Positions 6,653-13,317 of a stretch of DNA of 13,317 bases are shown here, in pieces. The number at the start of each line of letters is the position of its first letter. The stretch's first letter is position 1. Location: positions 1 to 13,317 of the forward strand of contig NZ_SUUH01000010.1 of assembly GCF_015062615.1 (NCBI RefSeq), written 5' to 3'. Under the pieces are notes generated by a model. The model saw only the letters and a program-made list of their open reading frames with translations. It made no database searches and was not told the origin of the DNA. A program made the position numbers and the translations under genes. This DNA comes from Denitrobacterium detoxificans. Lineage in GTDB: Bacteria > Actinomycetota > Coriobacteriia > Coriobacteriales > Eggerthellaceae.

Positions 6653-6665
6653 CGTCGTCTCCGTG

Positions 6666-6674
6666 TGCTATCAT
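6666..6674 (+). promoter_or_regulatory. Extended -10 promoter for eno
   Basis: TGCTATCAT at 6666-6674 would start transcription near 6681, about 34 bases before the enolase ATG. No strong -35 is visible at standard spacing. Confidence 0.5.
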
Positions 6675-6714
6675 GGGCGGGTTGTTACCTGTTCTCGATT
6701 CTTAGGAGACGAAC

Positions 6715-8007
6715 ATGAGCATCATCATCGATGCATACGGTCGCGAAGTTCTCGATTCGCGCGGCAATCCCACGGTTGAAGTCGAAATCCTGCTGGAAGA
6801 CGGTTCCATGGGTCGCGCTATGGTTCCCTCGGGCGCTTCCACTGGCCAGTTCGAAGCGGTTGAACTGCGCGATGGCGACAAGGATCGCTACATGGGCAAG
6901 GGCGTCCTTACGGCTGTCGACCACGTGAACACCGAAATCGCCGATTTGCTGGTGGGTGCCGAAGCCACCGATCAGCGCGCAATCGACGAGGCTATGATTG
7001 AACTCGACGGCACCGACAACAAGGGCCGTTTTGGTGCAAACGCCATTCTGGGCGCTTCGCTTGCCTGCGCTCGCGCTGCTGCCGAAAGCGCTGAGCTTCC
7101 GCTGTACAAGTACGTTGGCGGCGTGCATGCGCATACGCTGCCCACGCCTATGATGAACATTCTGAATGGCGGTGCTCATGCCGACAACAACGTCGACTTC
7201 CAGGAATTCATGATCATGCCCGTTGGCGCCTCCACGTTTGCCGAGGCCCTGCGTTGGTGCGCTGAAATCTACCACACGCTGAAGAAGGTCCTGCATGAGG
7301 CCGGCCTGGGTGGCGGCGTAGGTGACGAAGGCGGTTTTGCCCCGAACTTCAAGACCAACGAAGAGCCCCTGCAATATATCGTGAAGGCTTGCGAAGCCGC
7401 TGGCTACAAGCCTGGCGAAGACATCATGTTCGCCATGGACCCCGCGTCCAGCGAATACTACGACGCCGAAAAGCAGAAGTACGTGCTGGCTGGCGAAGGC
7501 CGCGAGTTCACCAGCGCCGAAATGGTCGACTACTGGGAGGCACTGGTTGCCAAGTATCCCATCATCTCCATCGAAGACGGCATGGCCGAAGAAGACTGGG
7601 ATGGTTGGAAGATGCTCACCGAGCGCATCGGCAAGAAGGTCCAGCTGGTAGGCGACGACCTGTTCGTTACCAACTCCCAGCGTTTGGCCAAGGGCATCGA
7701 ACTGGGTTGTGCTAACGCCATCCTCATCAAGGTGAACCAGATTGGTAGCCTCACGGAAACGCTGGAAGCCATCGAAATGGCCAAGGAAGCCGGCTACGCC
7801 TGTGTCATGAGCCATCGTTCCGGCGAAACGGAAGACACCACCATCGCCGACCTGTCCGTTGCATGCAACACTGGCCAGATCAAGACGGGTGCTCCCTGCC
7901 GTAGCGACCGCGTTGCCAAGTACAACCAGCTGCTTCGCATCGAAGAGCAGCTCGATACGCAGGCTCGTTACGCTGGCATCAACGCCTTCTACAACATCGA
8001 GCGCTAA
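6715..8007 (+). CDS. eno: Enolase (phosphopyruvate hydratase)
   Basis: A 430-residue cytoplasmic glycolytic enzyme that interconverts 2-phosphoglycerate and phosphoenolpyruvate. All key sites are present: catalytic E205 in GVGDEGGFAPN, Mg ligands D242 (AMDPA), E287 (SIEDGM) and D314 (VGDDLF), catalytic base K339 in ILIKVNQIGSLTETL (the family signature), and H367 in MSHRSGETEDTTIAD. Length and start are standard. The ATG has AGGAGA 5 bases upstream, one of the best ribosome sites here, consistent with high expression. The usual APARS motif near the C-terminus reads APCRS, a minor change. It is transcribed alone: it has its own promoter element and a strong terminator follows at 8078-8110. Confidence 0.99.
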   Translation: MSIIIDAYGREVLDSRGNPTVEVEILLEDGSMGRAMVPSGASTGQFEAVELRDGDKDRYMGKGVLTAVDHVNTEIADLLVGAEATDQRAIDEAMIELDGTDNKGRFGANAILGASLACARAAAESAELPLYKYVGGVHAHTLPTPMMNILNGGAHADNNVDFQEFMIMPVGASTFAEALRWCAEIYHTLKKVLHEAGLGGGVGDEGGFAPNFKTNEEPLQYIVKACEAAGYKPGEDIMFAMDPASSEYYDAEKQKYVLAGEGREFTSAEMVDYWEALVAKYPIISIEDGMAEEDWDGWKMLTERIGKKVQLVGDDLFVTNSQRLAKGIELGCANAILIKVNQIGSLTETLEAIEMAKEAGYACVMSHRSGETEDTTIADLSVACNTGQIKTGAPCRSDRVAKYNQLLRIEEQLDTQARYAGINAFYNIER

Positions 8008-8066
8008 AGACTCCTTGCGTGGCGCTTGCGCTTATGCGTGAGCATCACATGGGTTTAGCAGTCACC

Positions 8067-8075
8067 TGCTATACT
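8067..8075 (+). promoter_or_regulatory. Extended -10 abutting the eno terminator, probable helicase promoter
   Basis: TGCTATACT at 8067-8075 is identical to the element before the PiT gene. It ends 2 bases before the hairpin at 8078. Predicted initiation near 8082 falls inside the hairpin's 5' arm, so transcripts from here would lack part of the stem. Confidence 0.45.
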
Positions 8076-8077
8076 GG

Positions 8078-8110
8078 GCACCCCGACGGCACGGTCGTCG
8101 GGGTGCTTTT
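8078..8110 (+). terminator. Intrinsic terminator after eno
   Basis: GCACCCCGAC (8078-8087) pairs perfectly over 10 bp with GTCGGGGTGC (8097-8106), with a 9-base loop, followed by TTTT (8107-8110). It lies 70 bp after the enolase stop and is the clearest terminator for that gene. Confidence 0.85.
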
Positions 8111-8183
8111 GCATTCGATGCGGTGGTTGCGCTTCGCGCAATGCGCTGCTTTTTGGTATCCCCATAGATGGGAAGGAACGATG

Positions 8184-10739
8184 ATGGAAGACGCCGATCG
8201 CACGGGGTCGTTGGGACGGCTTGCCGACCGCTTGTGGAATAACCCGGATACCTCCGAGGACGACATTCTGGAGTCGTTCCTCGAGTGGTGTGCCGAGGAG
8301 GGGCTTGAATTGTGGCCTCATCAGGAAGAGGCGGTTCTGTCTCTTGCCGCGGGCGACCACGTTATCCTGGGTACGCCTACGGGAAGCGGCAAATCGATGG
8401 TGGCGCTCTTCCAGCACTTTCTGGCGCTGGCACGTGACGAGCGCAGCTATTACACGGCCCCCATCAAGGCGCTGGTCAGCGAGAAGTTCTTCAATCTGGT
8501 GAATTACTTTGGGCGTGACTACGTGGGCATGATTACGGGTGACGTGCGCATTAACACGGAAGCGCCCATCATCTGCTGCACGCAGGAGATCCTGGCGAAC
8601 GATGCGCTGCGTCTGGGTCCCGATGCCGACATTGCCCGCGTAGCCGCCGACGAGTTCCACTTCTTTGCCGATCCCGATCGTGGCTGGGCGTGGCAGGTGC
8701 CCTTGCTTGTGCTTCCGCATACGCAGTTTTTGCTGATGAGCGCCACGTTGGGTGACACTGCGCATATTCGCGGCGCGCTCGAGGCGCATGAAACGCGTGC
8801 GGTTAGCTCCGTCGTGAACGCGCAGCGTCCCATCCCCTTGGAATACGAGTACGTGGATACTTCGCTCGAGGGTACCGTTGAGATTGCCATACGCGACGGG
8901 CAAACGCCGCTCTACATCGTTCATTTTTCGCAGGATGCGGCGCTTACGAGTGCGCAGGCGCTTGCTTCCATGGGTTTTACCACGAAGGAACAGCGTGCCG
9001 CCATTCGCGAGGCGTCGAAGGGGACGCGATTTACTACGGCGTTTGGCAAGACGCTCAAACGCCTGCTCGATTGCGGCGTGGGCGTGCATCATGCGGGCAT
9101 GCTTCCGCGGTATCGCCTGCTCGTGGAAAAGCTCGCTCAGCAGGGACTCTTGCCCATTATCTGCGGCACCGACACGCTGGGTGTGGGCATCAACGTGCCC
9201 ATCCATACGGTTGTTCTAACGCAGCTCACCAAATTCGACGGTCATCGCATGCGTCGTTTACGCGCTCGTGAGTTTCACCAGATTGCCGGTCGCGCTGGTC
9301 GTTCGGGGTTCGACACCGAGGGCTTGGTCATCGCTCTTGCGCCTGAGCACGAGATCGAGAATGCGCGCCTTATGGCGAAGGCGGGCAACGACGAGAAGAA
9401 ACGTCGCAAGATCAAGAAGAAGCAGCCGCCCGAGGGCTTTGTGAACTGGAATAAGGGAACGTTTGAGAAGCTCATCGCGGCTCAGCCCGAGCCGTTGGCT
9501 CCTCGCCTGCGCATCACGCATTCCATCGTGCTTGCCGAGGTTATGCAGGGTGGCGACGCATGGGCACGCGTTTCGGATATGGTGGAACGTTCGTTGCAGA
9601 CGCCGCAAGAGAAGGTTGATCTCATGACGCGTGCGGGCGAGATTTTCGCCACGTTGCAGGCAGCGGGCGTCGTGGAATGCGTAAAGGGCGAAGACGACGC
9701 AAACGAATGGCGCACGACGGTGGACCTTCCCGATGATTTTGCGCTTGATCAGCCGCTTTCTCCGTTCTTGCTGGCTGCTCTCGAGTTGCTCGACCCCGAA
9801 GACCCCGATTATGCGCTCGACGTCATCTCCATGGCCGAGGCCACGTTGGAAGACCCTCGTCAGGTGCTACGCGCGCAGGAACGTCGCGCACGCGACAAGG
9901 CTATGGCTGTCATGAAGGTCGAGGGCATCGAATACGAGGAGCGCCTGGAGCGCATCGCTGAGGTTACGTACCCCAAGCCGCTCGAGGAATTGCTCGACTC
10001 CGCGTACGCGCGTTATTGCGAGGACGTGCCCTGGGCGCGTGACTTCTCGCTTTCGCCCAAGTCCATCTTGCGCGACATGGTGGAAACGGCCGCGAACTTC
10101 AAGGGATACATTTCGGGCTTGGGGATTGCTCGCAGCGAGGGCCTGTTGCTGCGCTATCTTTCCGATGCGTATCGCGTCATGGCGCGCACGCTTCCCGAAG
10201 ACAAGCTCAATGACCAGCTCCTCGACATCATTAGCTGGCTTGGGTTCATGGTTCGCTCCATCGACAGCAGCTTGGTTGACGAATGGGAGGCCGCTGGCAC
10301 GCTCGATGGGGAAGAGGCGGGTGCGCCCTTGGCGGCGGATGCCGTAGTTGCCGACAGGCGTGCCGTTACGCTTCTCGTGCGAAACGCCCTGTTCATGCGC
10401 GTTCGCCTGGCTGCGGCTGAGCACGTGAAGGAACTGGGCGCGCTCGATGGCGACTGGGGATATTCCGCCCGCGCGTGGCAGCAGGCGCTCGATGCGTACT
10501 TCGATGCGCATGAGGAGATCTTGCTCGATGGCGATGCGCGGAGCGTGGCGTATTTCCAGCTTGATGATGCCGACGAGCGTACCGATCACGTATGGCATAT
10601 GCGCCAGACGTTTCGCGATGAAAACGACGACCGGGATTTTGCCATCTGGTGCGACGTCGACCTGGATGCTACGCAGGAGGCGGGCGAGGCCGTATTCACG
10701 AATTACCGCGTAGGCTTCATCGAGGAACTGCTTGCGTAG
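8184..10739 (+). CDS. DEAH-type helicase with C-terminal DUF3516 region
   Basis: An 851-residue superfamily 2 helicase. Visible motifs are Q-like WPHQEEAV (44-51), motif I GTPTGSGKS (63-71), Ia TAPIKALVSEKF (91-102), motif II DEFH (156-159) followed by FFADPDRGWAWQVPL, motif III SAT (186-188), motif IV region LYIVHFSQ (243-250), motif V GTDTLGVGINVP (328-339) and motif VI QIAGRAGRSG (366-375). A basic KKRRKIKKK linker (405-413) follows. The C-terminal half contains DVISMAEATLEDPRQVLRAQ, VTYPKPLEELLDSAY and RSEGLLLRYLSDAYR, the pattern of DUF3516 helicases of Actinobacteria. It likely unwinds RNA or structured nucleic acid; the substrate is unknown. ATG at 8181 and 8184 are adjacent. I chose 8184 because AAGGA (8173-8177) is 6 bases upstream of it. 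An in-frame extension to 8019 would cross the terminator and is unlikely. Confidence 0.94.
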   Translation: MEDADRTGSLGRLADRLWNNPDTSEDDILESFLEWCAEEGLELWPHQEEAVLSLAAGDHVILGTPTGSGKSMVALFQHFLALARDERSYYTAPIKALVSEKFFNLVNYFGRDYVGMITGDVRINTEAPIICCTQEILANDALRLGPDADIARVAADEFHFFADPDRGWAWQVPLLVLPHTQFLLMSATLGDTAHIRGALEAHETRAVSSVVNAQRPIPLEYEYVDTSLEGTVEIAIRDGQTPLYIVHFSQDAALTSAQALASMGFTTKEQRAAIREASKGTRFTTAFGKTLKRLLDCGVGVHHAGMLPRYRLLVEKLAQQGLLPIICGTDTLGVGINVPIHTVVLTQLTKFDGHRMRRLRAREFHQIAGRAGRSGFDTEGLVIALAPEHEIENARLMAKAGNDEKKRRKIKKKQPPEGFVNWNKGTFEKLIAAQPEPLAPRLRITHSIVLAEVMQGGDAWARVSDMVERSLQTPQEKVDLMTRAGEIFATLQAAGVVECVKGEDDANEWRTTVDLPDDFALDQPLSPFLLAALELLDPEDPDYALDVISMAEATLEDPRQVLRAQERRARDKAMAVMKVEGIEYEERLERIAEVTYPKPLEELLDSAYARYCEDVPWARDFSLSPKSILRDMVETAANFKGYISGLGIARSEGLLLRYLSDAYRVMARTLPEDKLNDQLLDIISWLGFMVRSIDSSLVDEWEAAGTLDGEEAGAPLAADAVVADRRAVTLLVRNALFMRVRLAAAEHVKELGALDGDWGYSARAWQQALDAYFDAHEEILLDGDARSVAYFQLDDADERTDHVWHMRQTFRDENDDRDFAIWCDVDLDATQEAGEAVFTNYRVGFIEELLA

Positions 10740-10770
10740 GCTTGCTCTTCCTTTGCATGGATCCTTTTCG

Positions 10771-10801
10771 AATGCCCCTGTTGCATACAGCAGGGGCATT
10801 T
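10771..10801 (+). terminator. Strong hairpin terminator after the helicase gene
   Basis: AATGCCCCTGTTG (10771-10783) pairs with CAGCAGGGGCATT (10788-10800), 13 bp with one G-U pair and a 4-base CATA loop. The T-run is short (TTT with the stem end). It lies 32 bp after the helicase stop. The stem also ends in A/T on the 5' side, so it could work in both directions. Confidence 0.7.
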
Positions 10802-10865
10802 GTGCCAAATGTTGTCCCATGATGGAGCAGATATGGCAAATATGACAGGCGGGCAACGGGTGTGG

Positions 10866-10885
10866 AGCTCGTTTGGGAACGAGTT
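10866..10885 (+). promoter_or_regulatory. Hairpin in the region before the MFS-CBS gene
   Basis: AGCTCGTT (10866-10873) and AACGAGTT (10878-10885) form 8 pairs (one G-U) around a TGGG loop. It lies between two terminator-like structures and may belong to a leader or a small RNA. No function is assigned. Confidence 0.35.
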
Positions 10886-10905
10886 AGAGTACACGTAGAA
10901 CATCT

Positions 10906-10927
10906 GGCGGCATATGCCGCCTTTTTT
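10906..10927 (+). terminator. Palindromic intrinsic terminator 38 bp before the MFS-CBS start
   Basis: GGCGGCATATGCCGCC (10906-10921) is a perfect 16-base palindrome followed by six Ts (10922-10927). This is textbook terminator form, but it sits between the helicase's own terminator and the next gene's ATG at 10966. It could be an attenuator for the MFS-CBS gene, the end of a small RNA, or a second helicase terminator. A TTTAAT at 10925-10930 overlapping the T-run is a possible -10 for the next gene. Confidence 0.75.
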
Positions 10928-10929
10928 AA

Positions 10930-10950
10930 TGCGCGTGTTTGGAGCGCGCA
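10930..10950 (+). promoter_or_regulatory. Hairpin abutting the MFS-CBS ribosome site
   Basis: TGCGCG (10930-10935) and CGCGCA (10945-10950) form a 6-bp stem with a 9-base loop, ending directly before the ribosome-binding region AGGGAAGGA (10951-10959). It could affect access of ribosomes. Evidence is structural only. Confidence 0.35.
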
Positions 10951-10965
10951 AGGGAAGGATCGTGT

Positions 10966-12906
10966 ATGGGGTTAACTCGTAAGCAGAAAATGATGGTTGC
11001 AGTGTTGCTGTCGGGCGCGTTGATAACGGTGCTCAACATGACGCTGCTTTCGCCCGCTCTTCCGCATATTATGGCCGACCTGCAGGTCGATGCCACGACG
11101 GTTCAGTGGTTGACCAGCGGATATGCATTGGTTGAGGCGTGTGTCATACCTATGAACGCCTATCTCGTGGGGCGTTTCTCTACGCGTAAGTTGTTTATCG
11201 GCGGCATCGCGTGGTTCGCCTTGGGAAGTTTGGTTGCTGCGCTTGCGCCGGCGTTCCCCTTCTTGCTGCTGGGTCGCGTCATGCAGGCTATGGCAACGGG
11301 CGTCGTAATGCCCATGGTGTTTACGCTTATTCTGCTGGTGTTCCCACGTGAGAAGCGCGGTAGTGCCATGGGCGTAATTGGCCTGATCATCGCTTTTGCT
11401 CCCGCCATCGGCCCTTCGCTTTCCGGCATTCTTGTCGACAACGTGGGCTGGCGTATGCTCTTCATCATCGTTACGGTGTTGGCCGTGTGCGTTGTGCTGT
11501 TGGCGTGCTTTGCGCTCGAGAATAGCGGCGAGTTCGAACGTGCTCCGTTCGACGCGCCTTCAGTCCTGCTCATGACTGCGGGCATGGTGTCTTTGCTGTA
11601 TGGCCTGTCTACGTTCAGCAGCAGCGACAACCTCGTGCTAACGGGGGCGTTGGTTGTGGTTGGCCTTATGCTTCTGGGTTTCTTCGTTCGCAGACAGCTC
11701 AAGCTTGATGTTCCCATGTTGCGCGTGCAGGTGCTCGAGTCGCGCAAGTTCCGCACGGTCGTGATTCTCATTGCCATGCTTCAGGCGTCGCTTGTGGGCG
11801 GCGAGGTTATCGTTCCCATTTACGTTCAGCAAGTGCTGGGCGGTACCGCAACCATTTCGGGTCTTATCATGCTGCCAGGTGCGATTATCGGCGCGTTCTG
11901 CGGGTTGGCCGCTGGTCGCTTGTTCGATCGGTTTGGCGTTCGCCGCGTGGTCGTTCCCGGCGCCATTGCCATCGCGGTTGCGGGTTTCATGTACACCACG
12001 TACGCCCAGGATACATCGTTCCTCTTCGTGACCTTTGCCTTTACGTGTATGGTTATTGGCATCCAGTTCCTCATTACGCCGCTGAACACCTGGGGCGTCA
12101 ATTCGCTGGATAACAAGGTCATCCAGCATGGCAACTCTCTTTCGTCTACCACGAACCAGGTGGGCGCGTCGTTTGGCACGGCGCTCATCGTCAGCCTAAC
12201 GGGTGTGGGTGCTGCGATGGCGCCCGCGGGCTCCGATGCTCTTGCCGTAGTGTATGCGGGTGAGCACGTTGGCTTTATGGGCATGTGTGTCATGCTGCTT
12301 ATCGTTGCGACATGCATCATCGTCTTCGTGCGCGATCGTGCCGGCGAAAAGGCGCCGGAGGTGTCTACGCAGGTGGGGGATGTGCCGGGCATCGATCGTC
12401 CGTGGCTCGTGTCCGACCTTATGAATGCCGGTTCCGCCTTCCTGCGTGAAGGCGCCACGGTACGTGACGCCATTGCCGAAATGGCGCGCACCGAAACGAG
12501 TGGCCTTCCCATCGTGAATCAGCAGAATGTCGTTATCGGGTTCGTATCCGACGGGGACATTCTGAAGTATCTGTCGCGACAGAGCGGTTTCTATACCGAC
12601 GGCACCAATTACTTCCAGCTGGTTGAATTGCAAGAGCTGCACGACCGCTTCCGTGACCTTATTGATCTCGACGTCATGCGTATCGCAACCAAGAACGTTA
12701 TCAGTGTGCAGGATGGCGACGAAGCCGAGACGGCGTTCAAGACGCTTTCCGAGAAGCGCTTCAAGAAGCTTCCCGTTGTGCATGATGGCCATCTGGTAGG
12801 TGCGATCTCTCGTAGGAACATCATTAGTATGCTTACTCATTTCGAGCCGATGCAGGCTGAGGGCAACGAGGCAGCGCCCCGTCAACTTGAACCTGCGGGT
12901 GCGTAG
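10966..12906 (+). CDS. DHA2-type MFS efflux transporter fused to a C-terminal CBS-domain pair
   Basis: A 646-residue fusion. Residues about 10-456 are a 14-helix major facilitator of the DHA2 (drug:H+ antiporter) group. They show TLLSPALPHIMADLQ (26-40) and VQWLTSGYAL (46-55), motif C-like APAIGPSLSGILVD (145-158), and a motif A-like GRLFDRFGVRR (317-327). The soluble end carries two CBS domains, about 482-537 and 567-624: MNAGSAFLREGATVRDAI..., GFVSDGDILKYL and then VISVQDGDEAETAF..., GAISRRNIISML. The adenosine-binding [ST]xxD motif is kept in the first (S528, D531) but reads S615..N618 in the second. Typical DHA2 proteins end soon after helix 14. ATG at 10966 has AAGGA 6 bases upstream. 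I infer a multidrug or metabolite exporter gated by a cytoplasmic nucleotide sensor; the substrate is unknown. Confidence 0.92.
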   Translation: MGLTRKQKMMVAVLLSGALITVLNMTLLSPALPHIMADLQVDATTVQWLTSGYALVEACVIPMNAYLVGRFSTRKLFIGGIAWFALGSLVAALAPAFPFLLLGRVMQAMATGVVMPMVFTLILLVFPREKRGSAMGVIGLIIAFAPAIGPSLSGILVDNVGWRMLFIIVTVLAVCVVLLACFALENSGEFERAPFDAPSVLLMTAGMVSLLYGLSTFSSSDNLVLTGALVVVGLMLLGFFVRRQLKLDVPMLRVQVLESRKFRTVVILIAMLQASLVGGEVIVPIYVQQVLGGTATISGLIMLPGAIIGAFCGLAAGRLFDRFGVRRVVVPGAIAIAVAGFMYTTYAQDTSFLFVTFAFTCMVIGIQFLITPLNTWGVNSLDNKVIQHGNSLSSTTNQVGASFGTALIVSLTGVGAAMAPAGSDALAVVYAGEHVGFMGMCVMLLIVATCIIVFVRDRAGEKAPEVSTQVGDVPGIDRPWLVSDLMNAGSAFLREGATVRDAIAEMARTETSGLPIVNQQNVVIGFVSDGDILKYLSRQSGFYTDGTNYFQLVELQELHDRFRDLIDLDVMRIATKNVISVQDGDEAETAFKTLSEKRFKKLPVVHDGHLVGAISRRNIISMLTHFEPMQAEGNEAAPRQLEPAGA

Positions 12907-12920
12907 CGTGACGCCTTGCA

Positions 12921-13008
12921 TATATAGGTAAAACATCGAAACAGGTAGGTTCTGCCCAGGGGCCCGCATGCGTACAAGGAGCATGCGGGCCCTCCACTTA
13001 TATATAGG
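12921..13008 (+). repeat. Repeated TATATAGG element flanking a hairpin
   Basis: TATATAGG occurs at 12921-12928 and again at 13001-13008, exactly 80 bp apart, on either side of the long hairpin at 12960-12992. Both are followed by A-rich sequence. They could be paired -10-like elements or protein sites. No matching -35 was found for either. Confidence 0.3.
12960..12992 (+). terminator. Long perfect hairpin after the MFS-CBS gene
   Basis: GGGCCCGCATGC (12960-12971) pairs perfectly with GCATGCGGGCCC (12981-12992), 12 bp with a 9-base loop, 53 bp after the stop codon. Position argues for a terminator, but there is no T-run on either strand, so it may act with a termination factor, stabilise the message 3' end, or serve another role. 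Confidence 0.5.
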
Positions 13009-13205
13009 AATAGAAAATGGGGTAGCGTAATGGGCATTCCATACGGCGCATGCAAGGGCTTTTGCCTGGGTCGTTTGCTATATCAAAAGGCTCGTTCATG
13101 GGGCATCCACAAAACAGCGCCGCAGGTCAAAAGGTCGTTTTCCCAGGATAGTCCATACCACGCCCCCGGGTGTTTGTGCACGCTTCGTGTACCTGAAAAT
13201 AAGGC
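13009..13205. other. Non-coding stretch upstream of the putative rRNA promoter
   Basis: I see no convincing gene here. It holds an extended -10-like TGCTATATC (13076-13084), which may be an upstream promoter for the rRNA operon. It also holds a small hairpin, GTGCACG (13177-13183) with CGTGTAC around a CTT loop, and an A-rich stretch (GAAAATAAGG, 13195-13204) just before the -35 that could serve as an UP element. Confidence 0.4.
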
Positions 13206-13234
13206 TTGCATCCGGGCCGGGGTATCCGTAATAT
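13206..13234 (+). promoter_or_regulatory. Consensus-like promoter of a putative rRNA operon
   Basis: TTGCAT (-35, 13206-13211), a spacer of exactly 17 bp, then TAATAT (-10, 13229-13234). This is the best -35/-10 pair in the window. A-rich sequence precedes it. Initiation near 13241 would produce the structured leader that follows. Confidence 0.7.
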
Positions 13235-13240
13235 ATCAAC

Positions 13241-13317
13241 TCGCCGCTTCGAACGGAGCAAGTTCGGAGGGGCGGCGGCGGAAGCCGCCGGAGGACCTTG
13301 AAAACCGGATACTGCGA
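13241..13317 (+). ncRNA. Probable pre-16S rRNA leader, continuing off the right edge
   Basis: The sequence forms two hairpins in a row: CTTCGAAC/GTTCGGAG (13247-13254 with 13262-13269, one G-U) and CGGCGGC/GCCGCCG around GGAA (13273-13290). It then reads CCTTGAAAACCGGATACTGC, which resembles the segment found just upstream of 16S rRNA in many Gram-positive rRNA operons. No 16S sequence is inside the window, so the identity is inferred from this resemblance, the strong promoter and the lack of a credible gene. Confidence 0.6.

Noticed and set aside
6685..7815. Long minus-strand open frame (376 codons) across enolase
   Set aside because: It is a shadow of the highly biased codon use of eno on the other strand and has no family features.
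8019..8183. Upstream in-frame extension of the helicase gene
   Set aside because: It would translate through the eno terminator and the promoter element. The ATG at 8184 has a proper ribosome site and gives a family-like N-terminus.
8055..9206. Long minus-strand open frame across the helicase N-terminal half
   Set aside because: It lies antisense to unambiguous helicase motifs, shows no domain and has an arginine- and histidine-rich composition typical of antisense shadows.
9867..10856. Minus-strand open frame across the helicase C-terminal half
   Set aside because: It crosses the terminator at 10771-10801, has no ribosome site of note and no recognisable family.
13030..13317. Open frame of 96 codons from ATG at 13030 to the right edge
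   Set aside because: It runs through the promoter, hairpins and leader-like sequence of the putative rRNA operon, has no good ribosome site and encodes no recognisable family. Its C-terminal part is a translation of leader sequence.

Overview
The window looks like a chromosomal segment from an actinobacterium of the class Coriobacteriia, most likely Eggerthellaceae. This is inference from three things: G+C-rich coding sequence throughout, a large DEAH-type helicase with the actinobacterial DUF3516 C-terminal region, and a right edge that resembles an rRNA operon leader. I cannot fix the genus. Eight complete genes look certain or nearly so, one small membrane-protein gene is likely, and one gene fragment runs off the left edge.

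Layout. Bases 1-152 (minus strand) hold the N-terminal end of an HsdS-like type I restriction specificity reading frame with no credible start codon, and a perfect inverted repeat lies in its conserved codons. A two-gene plus-strand unit follows: lemA (211-762) and a small three-helix membrane protein (818-1213). The 3' end of that second gene overlaps, tail to tail, the 3' end of a minus-strand YgiQ-type radical SAM gene (1143-3233). From 3347 everything is on the plus strand: a PiT phosphate transporter, a protein with the fold signature of YgjP/DUF45 metallopeptidases but without the zinc site, the manganese exporter MntP, a GNAT acetyltransferase, enolase, the DUF3516 helicase, and a 14-helix DHA2-type MFS transporter fused to a pair of CBS domains. 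The last 410 bases hold no convincing gene. They contain a long perfect hairpin, a repeated TATATAGG element, a good -35/-10 promoter and a hairpin leader, probably the start of an rRNA operon whose 16S gene begins beyond the window.

How they work together. This is mostly a housekeeping neighbourhood of separately transcribed genes, not one pathway. Ion and phosphate handling (PiT, MntP) sits around the zinc-less YgjP homologue. Several genes have an extended -10 element of the form TGCTATNNT and no good -35. Two intergenic regions place a strong hairpin against or inside the next gene's promoter or leader (before the helicase and before the MFS-CBS gene). The most unusual items are the catalytically dead YgjP-like protein, the MFS-CBS fusion, and the start-less HsdS fragment with its recombination-like repeat.
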